Assembly: GCA_030789695.1 (NCBI GenBank)
Contig: CM061132.1
Location: 32,140,418-32,204,417 of the forward strand
Source: Scilla litardierei
Lineage: Eukaryota; Streptophyta; Magnoliopsida; Asparagales; Asparagaceae
Direction: 5' to 3'
DNA: 64,000 nt
The notes below the pieces were generated by a model. It did not search any database and had not been told where the DNA came from. It saw nothing but the letters and a program-made list of their open reading frames with translations. Positions 21,231 to 33,200 of the stretch are shown here, one piece after another. How positions within the stretch are numbered: the stretch's first letter is position 1; the number at the start of each line of letters is the position of its first letter. Position numbers and translations under genes: made by a program.

Positions 21231-23190
21231 ATGGCGGCTACGACAAGATCCCACTACAAAATTGAAGCTTTGGAGGCCAAATTCATGAGCGAAATCGACG
21301 GGATCAAGAAATCATTGGCGGCCAACAACGAATCCATGGCAAAACTGACGGCTTCCATCACCCAATTGACGGTGAACCAAGCGAAGCACGACGACCAATT
21401 CGCGCAAATGATGGCAACCCTAAATCTATTGGCGGCGAACAATAAAGGGGAAGGAAACCCTAAATCAGAGGAAAAGGCGGCACATTTGAAGAAAGAGAAG
21501 GAGAAAGTAGGAAGCTTCGATCCGGAAACCGGCTTTTTGTGGAGGATCTGATCGCTAAAGAAGACGAAGGGCCATGGAAGGTTGATTATCGTGAGGAGAT
21601 ACGGCAAAAAGCGGAAGAGACAAGAAAGCGTGGTGGCCAACCTAGCCATCGCCTCCAAGATTGGCGCAAGGCGGAGGGGATTCCCACGGAGCCCTCGAAT
21701 AGCGGAAAAGGGAGAGGCGACCCCCCTCATTGTCGCCAGGGGCCGGCGAACCCTCGCCGGCCCCCGACGAGCCACGGCGGCCCCCCCAAGGCCGCGGGGG
21801 GCCGAAGGAGAGGCGCCAGGCCCGCGCGGGCCTGGGCGAGCATCCCCCAGCCCCCGCGGGCCTGGGCAAGTACCCCCAGGCCACTGCGGGGCCGGGCGGC
21901 CACCGCCAGGCCCCCGCAGGCCTGGGCGAGTACCCCCAGGCCCCCGCTGGCCTGGGAAGCCATCGTCACGCCCCCGTGGGCATCGTACAGGGCCGTGGGG
22001 CCCCTGGGCAGCAGCGCCCAGTTTCCACGACCCATCAGGCTTTCCGAGCCCCTTTGTTCGAGCCATGGCGGGCCCCCGACGCGACCGGCAAGCAGCGCGG
22101 CCGACGACAGCAGCTCGAGAGGGGTTTTCAGCCCTATTTAGAGGGACCGACACGTGAATTTGGAGGTGGATTTGACCCCGGGGAAGGACATGGGTACTAC
22201 GATGACGGAGGAGGCTATGGAGCTGAGTTTGGAGATGAGATCGAATGGGATGACTTGGAGGGATGGCATGGAGGCCCTCGTGGGAGGCAGTACGAGACAC
22301 AGGATGAGAGGTGACAACACTATCACCAGCCTCGCCGAGCAGAGGGGAGGCCCGAGCAGGGACACTTTGGAGGAGATTGCAGAGTCCGGAAACCGAAGAT
22401 GCCGATCTTCTCTGGGGAGGATCCACACGCCTGGTTGTTCACAGCAGAAAGATATTTCGCGGCACACCGCATGACCGAGGCACAGAAGCTGGAGGCAGCT
22501 GCCATTTGCATGGAGGGGAGAGCTTTGGGGTGGTTCCAGTGGAAGGAGAGGAGGCAGCAGATCAGGAGCTGGGCGGAGCTGACAGACTTGGTGCTGGAGA
22601 AGTTCAGAGACCCCCGCTTGGGGAACTTACACGAGCAGCTATTCGCCCTCAGGCAGGAGGGGCCGGTGCGGGAGTACATCGAGAGATTTGAGACACTGGC
22701 GGGGCGGGTTCATGGGGTGTCGGACGAGACGCTGGAGGGCACCTTTCTGAAGGGGCTACGACCTAGTCTTCGAGCTGCGGTGAGGCCATACAAGCCTCGA
22801 GGGTTTTCCGAGGTTATCGAGATGGCACAGATGGTGGAGGACTCCCGAGCTGAGGATAGGAGAGGCGGGAGCAGCTCTAGTGGGCAGATACAGCGGGGCA
22901 CTAAGACGGGGGCAGGCGGAGCAGTGATCACTACTGAGACAGTTCAGACAGGGCCGGAGAAGACGAGTGAGCAGAACACACTACCGACCGGGGGCCCTTT
23001 CCGAAGGATGAATGATGCGGAGATGAGAGAGAAGAGACAGAAGGGGCTCTGTTTCATGTGCGACGAGCGATTCACTCCCGGGCACCATTGCGTGGATCGG
23101 AAGATACAGGTGTTGATAGCGGAAGCCGATGAGGACGATGACGTGGAAGACGAAGGCATCGGAGGTGAGGACGACTCCCACTCCGAGTAG
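21231..23190 (+). pseudogene. Element E gag
   Basis: The ATG at 21231 opens a coiled-coil-like N-terminus (HYKIEALEAKF, SMAKLTASITQLTVNQ). A frame break near 21540 follows, and further breaks occur in the GC-rich Pro/Gly linker (21650-22120). The core is open from 22399 to 23190: PIFSGEDPHAWLFTAERYF, LGWFQWKERRQQIRSW, LVLEKFRDPRLGN, TLEGTFLKGLRPSLR. A knuckle (CFMCDERFTPGHHC) and an acidic tail ending at TAG 23188-23190 complete it. Elements of this kind can be packaged by gag and pol of a related element even if their own gag is damaged. Confidence 0.85.
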
Positions 23191-23246
23191 CGCCGCCAGT
23201 GCTTACACCACTTTGAGGACAAGGTGGCTCTTTTGGGGGGGAGTAT

Positions 23247-23571
23247 TGATAGACCCACTGGGTCTAGCCGCCCCCCACATGGGCCGGCCCATGTTAGCCG
23301 TTGGCCCCCCTTGGGCTTTGGTTTATGCGCGCGCCCATTAGCCTAGGAAACCCCTAGTTTCTTCTATTTATAGGGCTAGCCGTCATTTTTGATTTTTATG
23401 CTTGCTATTTGAGATATTCTCTATTGAGCGTCCTAGGAGTAGTTCTTAGATTAAACGAGTGCGGACGTCCTCTAGGCGTCTTGGGATGAGAATACACCTT
23501 TTTGTATTCAATTATCGTGTTTTTGGCTACTTTTATCTATAAAAATCATCTTTTTATCTTGGATCCTAACA
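23247..23571 (+). repeat. 3' LTR of element E
   Basis: It starts TGATAGACCCACTGGG and ends GGATCCTAACA. It is preceded by CTCTTTTGGGGGGGAGTAT (purine tract) and followed by TTAAC. Confidence 0.92.
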
Positions 23572-23576
23572 TTAAC

Positions 23577-24574
23577 AAATCATAACATAAAACCTCTAAC
23601 TATTAATCATTCAGAATTGTTTCAAAGGGGGAAAAACTATTGGATTAAACTTCTTAATAGCTTAACTATTAAATTGCTGAAGTTTATGAATTCTCTTAAT
23701 ATTACTGTCTTTAGAAAAATTCTACTATTAACTCATTATGCAATTTTTAAAGTGAATTAAATGATATGTAACTAGAGTCCTAAGAAAATAGTTTTGTTGC
23801 ATGATAAGTTGATTTATAAGGAATGATAATCACTGAAATCCTATCGATTCAATTATCGGCAGGGCTTCATTTGTTTTTACCTCAATATATAAATTATAAC
23901 TGAAAACTATCAGGATATAACTACAAAAGCTAAGTTGTGGTGATTTATTGAGAAGGTCATGATGATATTAGCCAATACCACTGACTAATGAATTTGGTAA
24001 TAAACTTTCTGCCAAATCCAATGTGTATATGCCAAACCCCAACTGGAATTCTAGAGATATTGGGTAGATAACATTTTTTATGCTAAGGGTATATCCTTAG
24101 ATTGTCCACCACACAATTTATATGTATGATGGTGGTCCAATATAAGAACTGTATTACCAATGACGTGTTGCAAATGGATTTTAGACGATTCCAGCTCATG
24201 ATAAAAGAATAAATGAGCACTTTGACTGTGTAACTTCTGCTTTTTTGTCCAGTCCCAAATGGTTATTCTAGTTAGTATAGTGTCCACAGATCATACAAAT
24301 GTGAGGCGTGAGAATAGATGTAAATGGTAGAAAAATGATTTCAATGACAAGGAAGTTGGGAGCACGAAAATACTGTTGATGATATCTTAATATTTAGGAA
24401 ACAATTGTTTAAAGGAGTAATTTCTAAGAAACATACATGAAAGACGCATTAACGTAAGATGATCAGTATAATGTCATTAAATAAAATGGACACTTTAATT
24501 AGCTCAATGCGTGAATATACCATCTTCTAATAGCATAACAAATAAACAATTAAGCATGCATCTAGAGATCATAC
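23577..24574. other. Start of intron 3 of the TBC gene
   Basis: This AT-rich kilobase begins (on the minus strand) with the donor GTATGATC directly after exon 3. It shows no repeat or ORF that I can support. Confidence 0.6.
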
Positions 24575-24772
24575 CTAGTATGACAGCTGGTCTTGACAAT
24601 TCCTTTGTGAATTTTGCAAGTCTTGCTGTATCTGTAGCTCTAGCCCCAGAAACAGATCGCGGTGTATCTGCTGATGTACTCTCGGTGTTCTTCGATGATG
24701 CTCTTAGACTGGGAAGATTAACAGTATCGTCTGTGCTTCCAGAAGATCCACCATCTCTCTGTACCATTGTCA
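24575..24772 (-). CDS. TBC gene exon 3
   Basis: The exon is 198 nt. The acceptor is GCAAAG before TGACAATGG and the donor is CTAG followed by GTATGATC. It encodes a Ser/Thr-rich linker and the conserved KFTKELSRPAVIL, and ends after the first base of the next codon (expected Asp or Glu). Confidence 0.78.
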
Positions 24773-27240
24773 CTTTGCTTGTCAAGAGAAGTTATAGACA
24801 ACATTATTCAATCAGTCAATATTACCTCAAATGAATTGTCGATCTGGGGTCCTTGAGGAAGATCGTTACCGGGGTATCTCTTCCTGATCTCCGTAGAATT
24901 TTGAGGTGAGGTGCACTCATTCATAGGCTCAGATTTGCGAGTCAACAAAACTTTACCAGGAAAGCTGCGGCCTTTGAGTAACCTGAATATGAAGAGGAGG
25001 AATAAAAGGTGAAAAAAAGATGTATCAACAATAAGAGACAAGGTATTCTCTTCATTTAAACCAGAGCCACTGGTTTCTAAAGTAATCTTGTCACTAAACG
25101 ATAGTCTTAGACAGAATTTTCCATTTCCGATATTTTTCTAGCATTTTATTTGGGGGGAAAACGCCATACCTACAGTCACCTTCACTGTTCTGTAGAGAAT
25201 TCTAATTTTTTTAAAACTTGTGAGATTTCTTTTTCTTGGTCGCATGGGCTTAAATTGCATGATCAATTATGTAAGTTTTTGTATTTAATAACTGACCTTC
25301 AAGGTTGTACATCAATCCACATTTTCTTTCACATAATTTCCTGGCAAGGAGGTCGAAGCCCATTTGGGCTGGTGTCAGTTCAATGATCAGTCAATTAATT
25401 TGTTCAATCTTTCCACAAAGGTTTCTTAATGTCAAGTTTGGTTGGTAATATATCACATTCTGATGGAGAAAAGGCTTAGATAATGGCACCGATGAATTAC
25501 AGTGAACATGGTTCTATACTTCTTGCTTGGTGCAACAACTTGATATGTGGATTTTGGCAAAGCAATTATCTAGATAAACCATTTAGGTGTGAGAATTGAA
25601 ATTATACTGTTAAGGTCTTCTATCTAAACATTTGGAAGTTCAACTCATGCTGCTAGTGAACTAGTACTCCGAGCTGGATTTTAGAACTTCAAGGCAAGTC
25701 AGGCGGGGAGCTATTTGAGCTAAGTGGAACGTAAGTATGTCAAGTTCTTAACTTCAATTGCAGTATATAAGGGAAGTGTGGAGAGGGGCCAGAATTTAAC
25801 CACTCACCCAACTTCCTTCTATGTTATCTTAATCTTCCTCCCTCTTCAGCTCTAGGTTCCTCCAGATAGGGCTCCTGCTCATCCACCTCTCTTACAGCTT
25901 TGCCCCGATACCCTCCACCAGTATCCATTGCTCCCTCAACACACTCCCTGACCTTTCTACTTCCCCTTCTCCCATTCATGTCTGAAACCATCTCCCTTCT
26001 CTCCTCAAGGCCCAAGCTCCTGGTGAGCCTTTGCCTTTCCTTGCCAATCAACTCACCAATGTGGCTCCTTGTTGCATACCTGCTTGCAGACCCTCCTTCC
26101 CTAAGAATGGGATGACTAAATGGACTGAATGGTAAGGGGTTGAAACAATAGCTAAATAAAGAAAGCCCTCCTAACATTTAGGTCAAATAAAAAATCCCTG
26201 TAGTTTGTACTTCCCCTTCGTCCATCATCATTTTCAATGATGCTGTCAGGTTTTAATTTATGTTACCAAGGTATCATCTACACCAATCTTCTCCCTCCCA
26301 ACAACCCTAATCTTCTTCGACACATCACTCCCTAACCAAGATATATCATGATATAACCAAAAAATAGCAATGGATTCATCTTCATCTTCTATTTCAAGTG
26401 GCAGGATTTATGGCCGATATCGAGCAAGTACCAATTGAGAAATGTACTATGCCTACAACACCAATTGGGGTAGGTATCTGATATAAAATTAATATACTCC
26501 GGATACCAGTCAAACCATGCACTAAGGTCTTAGAAGAATCATAATTTAAATATAAAAATGCAGACAAATTAGAGAACGTATCAAATTGTGAATGTCTTGA
26601 AAATTTGTCTCTTCATTTGTATTTGGTCTAAACATCAATCAGTATTTATACCCCAAAAAAGGCACATCTTAACCAAATGACAGCAACCATCAATCAATTC
26701 AAAAACTCCATTCAGAATATACAAAGAGTCGCAACAAATGAATTAAGTGATATCAAAGGATGTGATCATTATTGTGTTTGGTGTTGCCCCTGTGTTTTGC
26801 TTGTTGAAGTCACTTTTAGACATCTCTATTGTCGTTATCGAAGCCTCTTTAGCACTTTCTGTTGTTTCTGCTAGAAATGAAGGGAGAAAATAAGAAATAT
26901 CAAAAAAAAAGAGTGGGGTAGGGATGTGAGAAAAAAATAGGAAGAAAGAGGATTGCAATGCTTGAAGGAGACTTGTAAAGGTGGAGTGGATGGGCCAGAT
27001 CTCAAAGAGAGTGAAGAAAGGAAGGGGTGAGTATGATGATAGGTGAAAAAAATATGAGAAAGATAATGGTCTTGTGAGTTCGACAATAAATAAAAAGAGA
27101 AGAGTGAATGGATCATAATTGAGAAAGAGAGAAGGTGATGTGGGTTGGGTTAGGATGGGCAAAACAAAAGGAAATGGGGTTTAAAAGTTTTGAAAGATAT
27201 TTAAGAGTGGTGAATGGAATGGGTCAAATTTTAGACTGAT

Positions 27241-27278
<38 letters not shown>

Positions 27279-30200
27279 CCACCCTCACCAAGTACCAAGT
27301 GGTTAATGCTTGAGGTTGAAAATGACACATTGGAAACCTGAGGTTGAAGATAACCCTTCTTATGTTTAGGAGGAATGACACATTGGAAACCTGAGGTTGA
27401 AGATAACCCTTCTTATGTTTAGGAGGAATGACACATTGGAAACCTGAGGTTGAAGATACCCCTTCTTATGTTTAGGAGGAAAGCAAAACGATCACCGAAC
27501 AATTAAGATACAACGGAGTTAATCAAGTTAACAATGTAGGGGGAGTGCTCGTCCTGAAACTATAAATGGTTATTTTTGTTTGTTCTGAATGTTAGGGAGT
27601 TTACTTGATTTCACCTCGGAACATTGGTAAAAGTGCCCATTGCATTTGCTTTCCTCAACTGGAAAGGGACTACGGTAAAAATAACAAGATTTAATTGGCA
27701 TTGAACTAATTTGACTTTATAATGGTATAAATGCTAATTTGAATATGCTTTGAACTAAACTATGTTACATGCAGTGTTTTAAACAGTCCTCCACACCCAT
27801 GCCATGACGACCAACAACGGCGAGCGGATCATCATTGCCTTGCAGTTGGCTTAGAGGCCAGGCATATCGGCCTCCCATCATGCCTAGACATGGTGGTCTT
27901 CACCCTCTTAGGCAGGCTGGCCTACCAACTTTTTTTCTCTCTACCCTTTTAGGGTTGGGTTTGTGTTATTAGATAAAATAAGTTTTAAATTAAATTATAT
28001 CAAACCCAAACCCAAACTCAAAAATCAAGTTTAGAAGTCTCGGTCTCCGTTTCGGTTTCGGTCTTCTGGGAATTTTAGGTTTCGGTCGGGTTCACTCGTT
28101 TTGGTGATTTCGGAGTTTCATTTCGGTTCGACGGGTAGTTTCAATAATTTCTCTAAACATTACTTGAATTATTAATATCAAATACCAAGTAGCGTATTAA
28201 TATATAATACTATGATGGAGTCATCACGTACTGGCGACGGCGACTGAAAACTGAATTCTAGGGGCATTTTGGTAATTTTCGGGTCCAGTAATATTTCTGT
28301 AATTTTGTTGAAAATCTGATTATTATATATGTGAGCTTAGGGGAATTAGAGGTGTTGTTAAATATTCGAGAAAAGTTATTAGAGGTTTAGATATTCCCTC
28401 TTTTGTGAAGAGTGCGGCTTCCACTCAATAGAAGCTTGGTAGAGCAGTCCACCTCTCGAACGTAGCCAACTATCTTTGTTTTCTTTTCTAATTTTATAAA
28501 AATCTGATTTTTATTTCTCAAACCCTAAAAGATCCTATCATACTATCAAAAATTAAAACTACGTATACTCTATAATTTAGAATAGTTTTTCTATTCAAGT
28601 TACACATTTTGCTAAACATATTATACTTTTTTACAAGTTTGACATTCCCTTCTACAGGATACTACAAATTTGTAAATAAATGCAACATGGTTGCAAATGT
28701 GTAAGGTGAATAGCAAAATGTGTAATGCAGCTAGTCAAATTACACATTATGATAAACCATTTACATTTATTTACAAGTTTTCCACTCCTTTTGGTAAACG
28801 ATCTGAACGGGAATGTCAAACTTGTAAATAAATGTAAAAGATTTAGCAATGGTGTAATTTGACATGTAGTCCTCTTCCAGTTCCAGTATTAAATGCTTGA
28901 ACGAAGGGCTCGAGCCCTCATTCGTTGGCTCTTCAAGCGTGATCGATGGAGGCGGCGGTTCGTTGGCTCTTGCAACGTGCGATTCGTCGGCTCTTCCAGC
29001 ACTTCTAGTGTGCGGTTCGTCGACTGTTAGTTTCACTACATGATTGTTGGAGGCGATGGTGTGGAGTTTGAGAGATTGAGGTAAGATTCTTCATCTTCTT
29101 CCTTTTTTCTATTTCTTTTTCTCTATCTTTTTTCCATTTCTTTTTCTCTATCTTTTTTCTTCTTGTTTCTACTACTGATTCTATTTTTACACTCGTAAGT
29201 TGTTTTTTAGGGTTTCGGTTCAAACCCGAGTTTTCGGCCAGGTTTCGTCCCGGACCAAGCCGAAACCTCAACGAATCGGCTGAAACTCAAAGGTTTCAGC
29301 CGAAACCTTAAAGCATGCCAATAATAAAACAGTTTTAACTCTAAAATAAAAAGAAAATTGCAAAATTATGAAATCATAGATCTATCTACCATCTCTTCCC
29401 TTTGTTCTTTTCTGTTTTTCTTCTTCTTTCTTAAATGCTCTCAAAATAGAAAATGTATTCAAGAAAAGGAGAATCAAGGTTCAATGCCTTTCAAGAATCA
29501 AGATAAAACCAAGTTCCAAGACTTCAAGGAGAGTATTTTATTTTTTGTTCTTTTGTTCTTCTCTCTTTTCTTACTCCTATTTCATCCCCCTCTTCCTCCT
29601 CTCTATGCACTAGTGACTGCCAATTCTATCACCAGCAACATGCCGGCAACCATCGATGAATTTTCTATTTTCTATTCTTCTTCTTCCCCTCCTTCCCCGA
29701 GCCTTCTCCATCATGTAATCTGCTGGCTAGAGGTTGTGACTACCACACAGCAACAACCAACGACACTAGTTGCAGCCTACATGAGGAAGAATGGAACTAT
29801 ATGAAGGGGGGAGGAGGAAGAAGTAGAAGAAATTTTCAAAAAAAAAATTAAAATTAAAAAATATTGTTAAAATTACAAAAGCCATGATGGCATCGTGGTG
29901 CTACATGGCATTGTGGTCCGTGGCAGTGAGGACCACTGCCTCCATTTGTAGCATTGGTTACATGAAACTTAGACAGAGGAGATATCCATATCAGACATGT
30001 CTCCAATATCCCGAAAGGATGATACTTGCTGAATATGTATTGGATACTTCTTCAATGTATCCAAAAATTTATTAGTGCATCCATGTTGTACCAAAGACAT
30101 ATCGAATATTTAGAGACACCCAATACAAGTTAAAAGTTTCAAAATGAGACTTGGGGGAGTTTGGAGAACAGACTGAGGTTTTTGAAATTAAGCATTGTTA

Positions 30201-33200
30201 GAAAACCAAAATGAATGTAGTTTCTGAAACTTAGATCTGAAGGCCCCCAAACCTCATGAAACTTGGATTTGGAAATTTCCAATCAGATAAGACTTATCAC
30301 AAACTGTGAGAAACTCGGGTCTGTATGAATATGAAACTTGGTTTCATTTTAACTTAAACACCCCCCCAGTTTCAAAACATGTGTTGCCAAACTGGACCAT
30401 ATGAAAATTACCAGCATTGCATAGATTAAAAATTCAAAATTCAAAAGTCAAAATGTACAGTAATAATCTTCATTAAAAAGGTTATCAAACCCCCCCGGGG
30501 GGGCGGGGGGTGTGTGTGTGTGTGTGTGTGTCAGGGCTTGTTCTTTTCGGGGTAATTGAGAGGGAATCCCGATATTTACACTGTTCTGCGCATTGTAGCG
30601 CGAGAAAGTTGGGGTAAAAAACCCTTGGCCGTTCGATTGTTTTCGCGTGAGAAAGCAATTCCCAAGCCCCGCTGGCAGCTCATTTTCGCGATTCTCGAAT
30701 CCCTTCGAAACGAAGGGATTTCTGACGGAGCTCGTCCTCGCGTGGGTCCCGGCGCCTACTCTCACCTCCCCTCGCTCCGTTTTCGCCTCGCTTGCTCCTA
30801 CCTCAAACCCTAGCGAGGGGATCTGAGGGCAGCGGGGCTTTCTCCGTTCCTGTTTGGCCGTGGTTGCTCCGTTCTCAAACCCTAGCTCCTGGTTCGGCAA
30901 GCTCCATGGAGATTGGTTGGGTTGCAAGCGGTTGATCTACGCTGTGGTGACCTAGCCGACATGGATCTGCTGGTGCTGAGCTGTGTTTCTTCTTCCCGTG
31001 GATTCTAGGGCTGCCGACTTTGATCTAGCTCCTGGCTACCCTTGCCACTGCGATCTGCCAGGTTCTGGGGGTTTTGTCTGCTCGGCTTTGATTGATCCAT
31101 TGGGAGGTATACCTACAAGAAATTCTCTGATTATTTGGCTAATTTCTGTGATGAACTAGGTTGCCATTAGCTGAGATTAATATCTATGATGCATGCAAAA
31201 AAATTTGGGGGGGTTATGAGCATTTCGGGTACGGCAAACAGGACCAAGGGTAGAAAAAAAATCAGATTCATATGGATATCCATTTAAACTTGCACATATC
31301 AACATGCACAAAGCAATGAGCATATAGGGTCTGTCATACAGCAATGATGGCTCCAATAATTTCAGTTTCATAGTGTATGCAAGTTTTCACACTAGATGCA
31401 AAATGTAATCCGTTGATTTTGTGCATTCATGTTTCATCAACCCAATGCAATCCTAGCAAGTTGACCCAATTTTATGATGGTGACCCATTTGAGAATTTGC
31501 CCTATGATGAAAGCCAAGAAATTAAATTGACACATGCTAAATGTGGATGATAAGGTGTGTTCTTGATATGGTACGCTTGATAAATAACAAGAAATCATCA
31601 AAAAACAGTATATTGGTGGGTTATTCTGAGGGCACGGTGGATTGTTGCGATTCAATGTACGGAATAATGCTATGGGTACGGCATTGTTGGATGTTGATAC
31701 ATGGTGTACGAAATGATATGGATATGTTTTGTGTGCGTCGAGCCCTATGATGATAAAAAATGGTTGGCGTGAAGGTTCCTTCAATATAAAAATGGGTGTT
31801 GGTTTTGGTGATATGTTTATTTTCAAGCTATAAACAAATTTTGGTGATATGTTTTGGTGTGTGTTATTATCAACTACATGGTACCTGTTTTGGTTTTGGT
31901 GATATGTTTATTTTCAAGCTATAAAAAATCAAATTTTAATGTGTTTTGGTGCATTGAATGAAGGAGAACACGCCAAGCCACCTAGATTTCGTGAAAATGA
32001 AATACATCAAATGTCTGAGGGCCCCTAAATATATTGTGTCAAAATGTTATAACGGTATTTTGACATAGCCTCATTTTCTTGGGATTTCAAAAGAGGATTA
32101 AATGGCCTTGGGTCTGCCTGACAGTCTCTATATGCTCACTGTCTTGTGCATGGTGATATGTCAATGTTTCAAATGATTCACATATGATTCTGATTTTTTT
32201 TGAGGCCATTGGGTCTGTCTGACAGGCTCTATATGCTCCATATCTTGTGTGCAGGCTGATGTGTTCATGTTTCAATTGATTTCCATATGAATCTGATATT
32301 TTCTCCCCCCTTGGTTCTGTCTGACTTTCCCTGTATGCTCAATGTCTTCTTTGCATGGTGATATGTGCATGTTTCATTTGATATCCATATGAATTTGATA
32401 CCCCAAAAGAACACCCATTGATATCCATATGGTGAAAAAGTGTGCCAGCGGGGATTGGGAATTGCTTTCTCACGAAAAAACAATCGAACGGCCTGGGTTT
32501 TTTTAACCCAACTTTCTTGCGCTACAGTGCGCACAACAGTGTAAATTTCGGGATTCCCTCTCAAAATAATGCAAAAGAACACCCCATACCCTATATGCTC
32601 ATTGTTTTTTGCTTGTTGATATGACCATAATTCAAATTTCTTTCAATATGCATCTGATATTTTGTTGTGGCCTTGGGCCTGTTTGCCATACCCTAACTGC
32701 TCACTGTTTTTGCTTTGGTTATACGTGTTTATTTCAATTGAAATCCATATGAAACTGATTATTTTTCCTCATTTGTTTGCACACTGTGTTCTGCTGTGTT
32801 GATAATCGTGTTTGTAAGATGATATCCTTATGAACCTACATTTGTTTAGATGGACCACAATGATGAAATAGTGGCTGTTGAAACATGTTGCGCGGCCGCG
32901 GCGACGGTCGTTTTTTCTGTCATACAATTTCTCCTATACTACGATGATGCTATGGGTACGCGAGTCCCTAGGGAGCCTTCGGTTATGCGTGATCTGCATA
33001 GGAAATCGCATATGCGTAGAATCCTTTTAGGGAGTGAGAGTAGTTGTTTGCACTACTTACGAATGAGGACAGCTGCATTCATTAACCTGGCAGCATTAAT
33101 CAGGGATAGGAATATTCTCAAAGACACTGTTCATGTGTCCATAGAGGAGCAGTTGGCAATGTTCCTTCATATCGTAGGTCACAAGTCAAAGAATAGAGTC

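Larger units (their letters stand above)
20879..23571 (+). mobile_element. Element E: gag-only (non-autonomous) chromovirus derivative
   Basis: This element is structurally complete at 2,693 bp. LTRs of 325 bp are at 20879-21203 and 23247-23571, with a perfect TTAAC target duplication (20874-20878 and 23572-23576) and a tRNA-iMet primer site. Gag with a zinc knuckle is present, and a purine tract lies before the 3' LTR. There is no protease, RT, RNase H or integrase. A remnant resembling the chromodomain tail (HHFEDKVALLGG) sits between the gag stop and the 3' LTR. It is best explained as a full element that lost pol by internal deletion and was mobilised in trans. The LTRs differ at about ten positions by eye. 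Confidence 0.92.
24983..30533. other. Intron 1 of the TBC gene, part left of the Harbinger element
   Basis: About 5.5 kb of mostly AT-rich DNA. It contains a GA microsatellite, a 53-bp triplicate, a solo LTR and a paired foldback (all listed). It also has blocks rich in CGGTTTCGG (28040-28140 and 29205-29300) and a poly-C/poly-G/TG run at 30490-30531. ORFs at 25824-26177 and 29358-29804 have no recognisable domain and I do not call them genes. Confidence 0.55.

Noticed and set aside
24825..24830. Donor GAG/GTAATA as the end of exon 2.
   Set aside because: It would leave an intron of about 50 nt and put exon 3 out of frame; the upstream donor at 24869 gives a 97-nt intron and the right phase.
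25824..26177. 117-codon minus-strand ORF in intron 1.
   Set aside because: No recognisable domain, Gly/Arg/Glu-rich, no supporting splice context.
27774..27790. CAGTGTTTTAAA, similar to hAT-type terminal repeats.
   Set aside because: No matching inverted end or 8-bp duplication was found; the nearest AT-rich candidate near 29330 does not match.
30150..30370. Possible small element with GGGGGAGTTTGG and AAACACCCCCCC ends.
   Set aside because: The arms match only over a short G-run plus GTTT and no duplication could be fixed.
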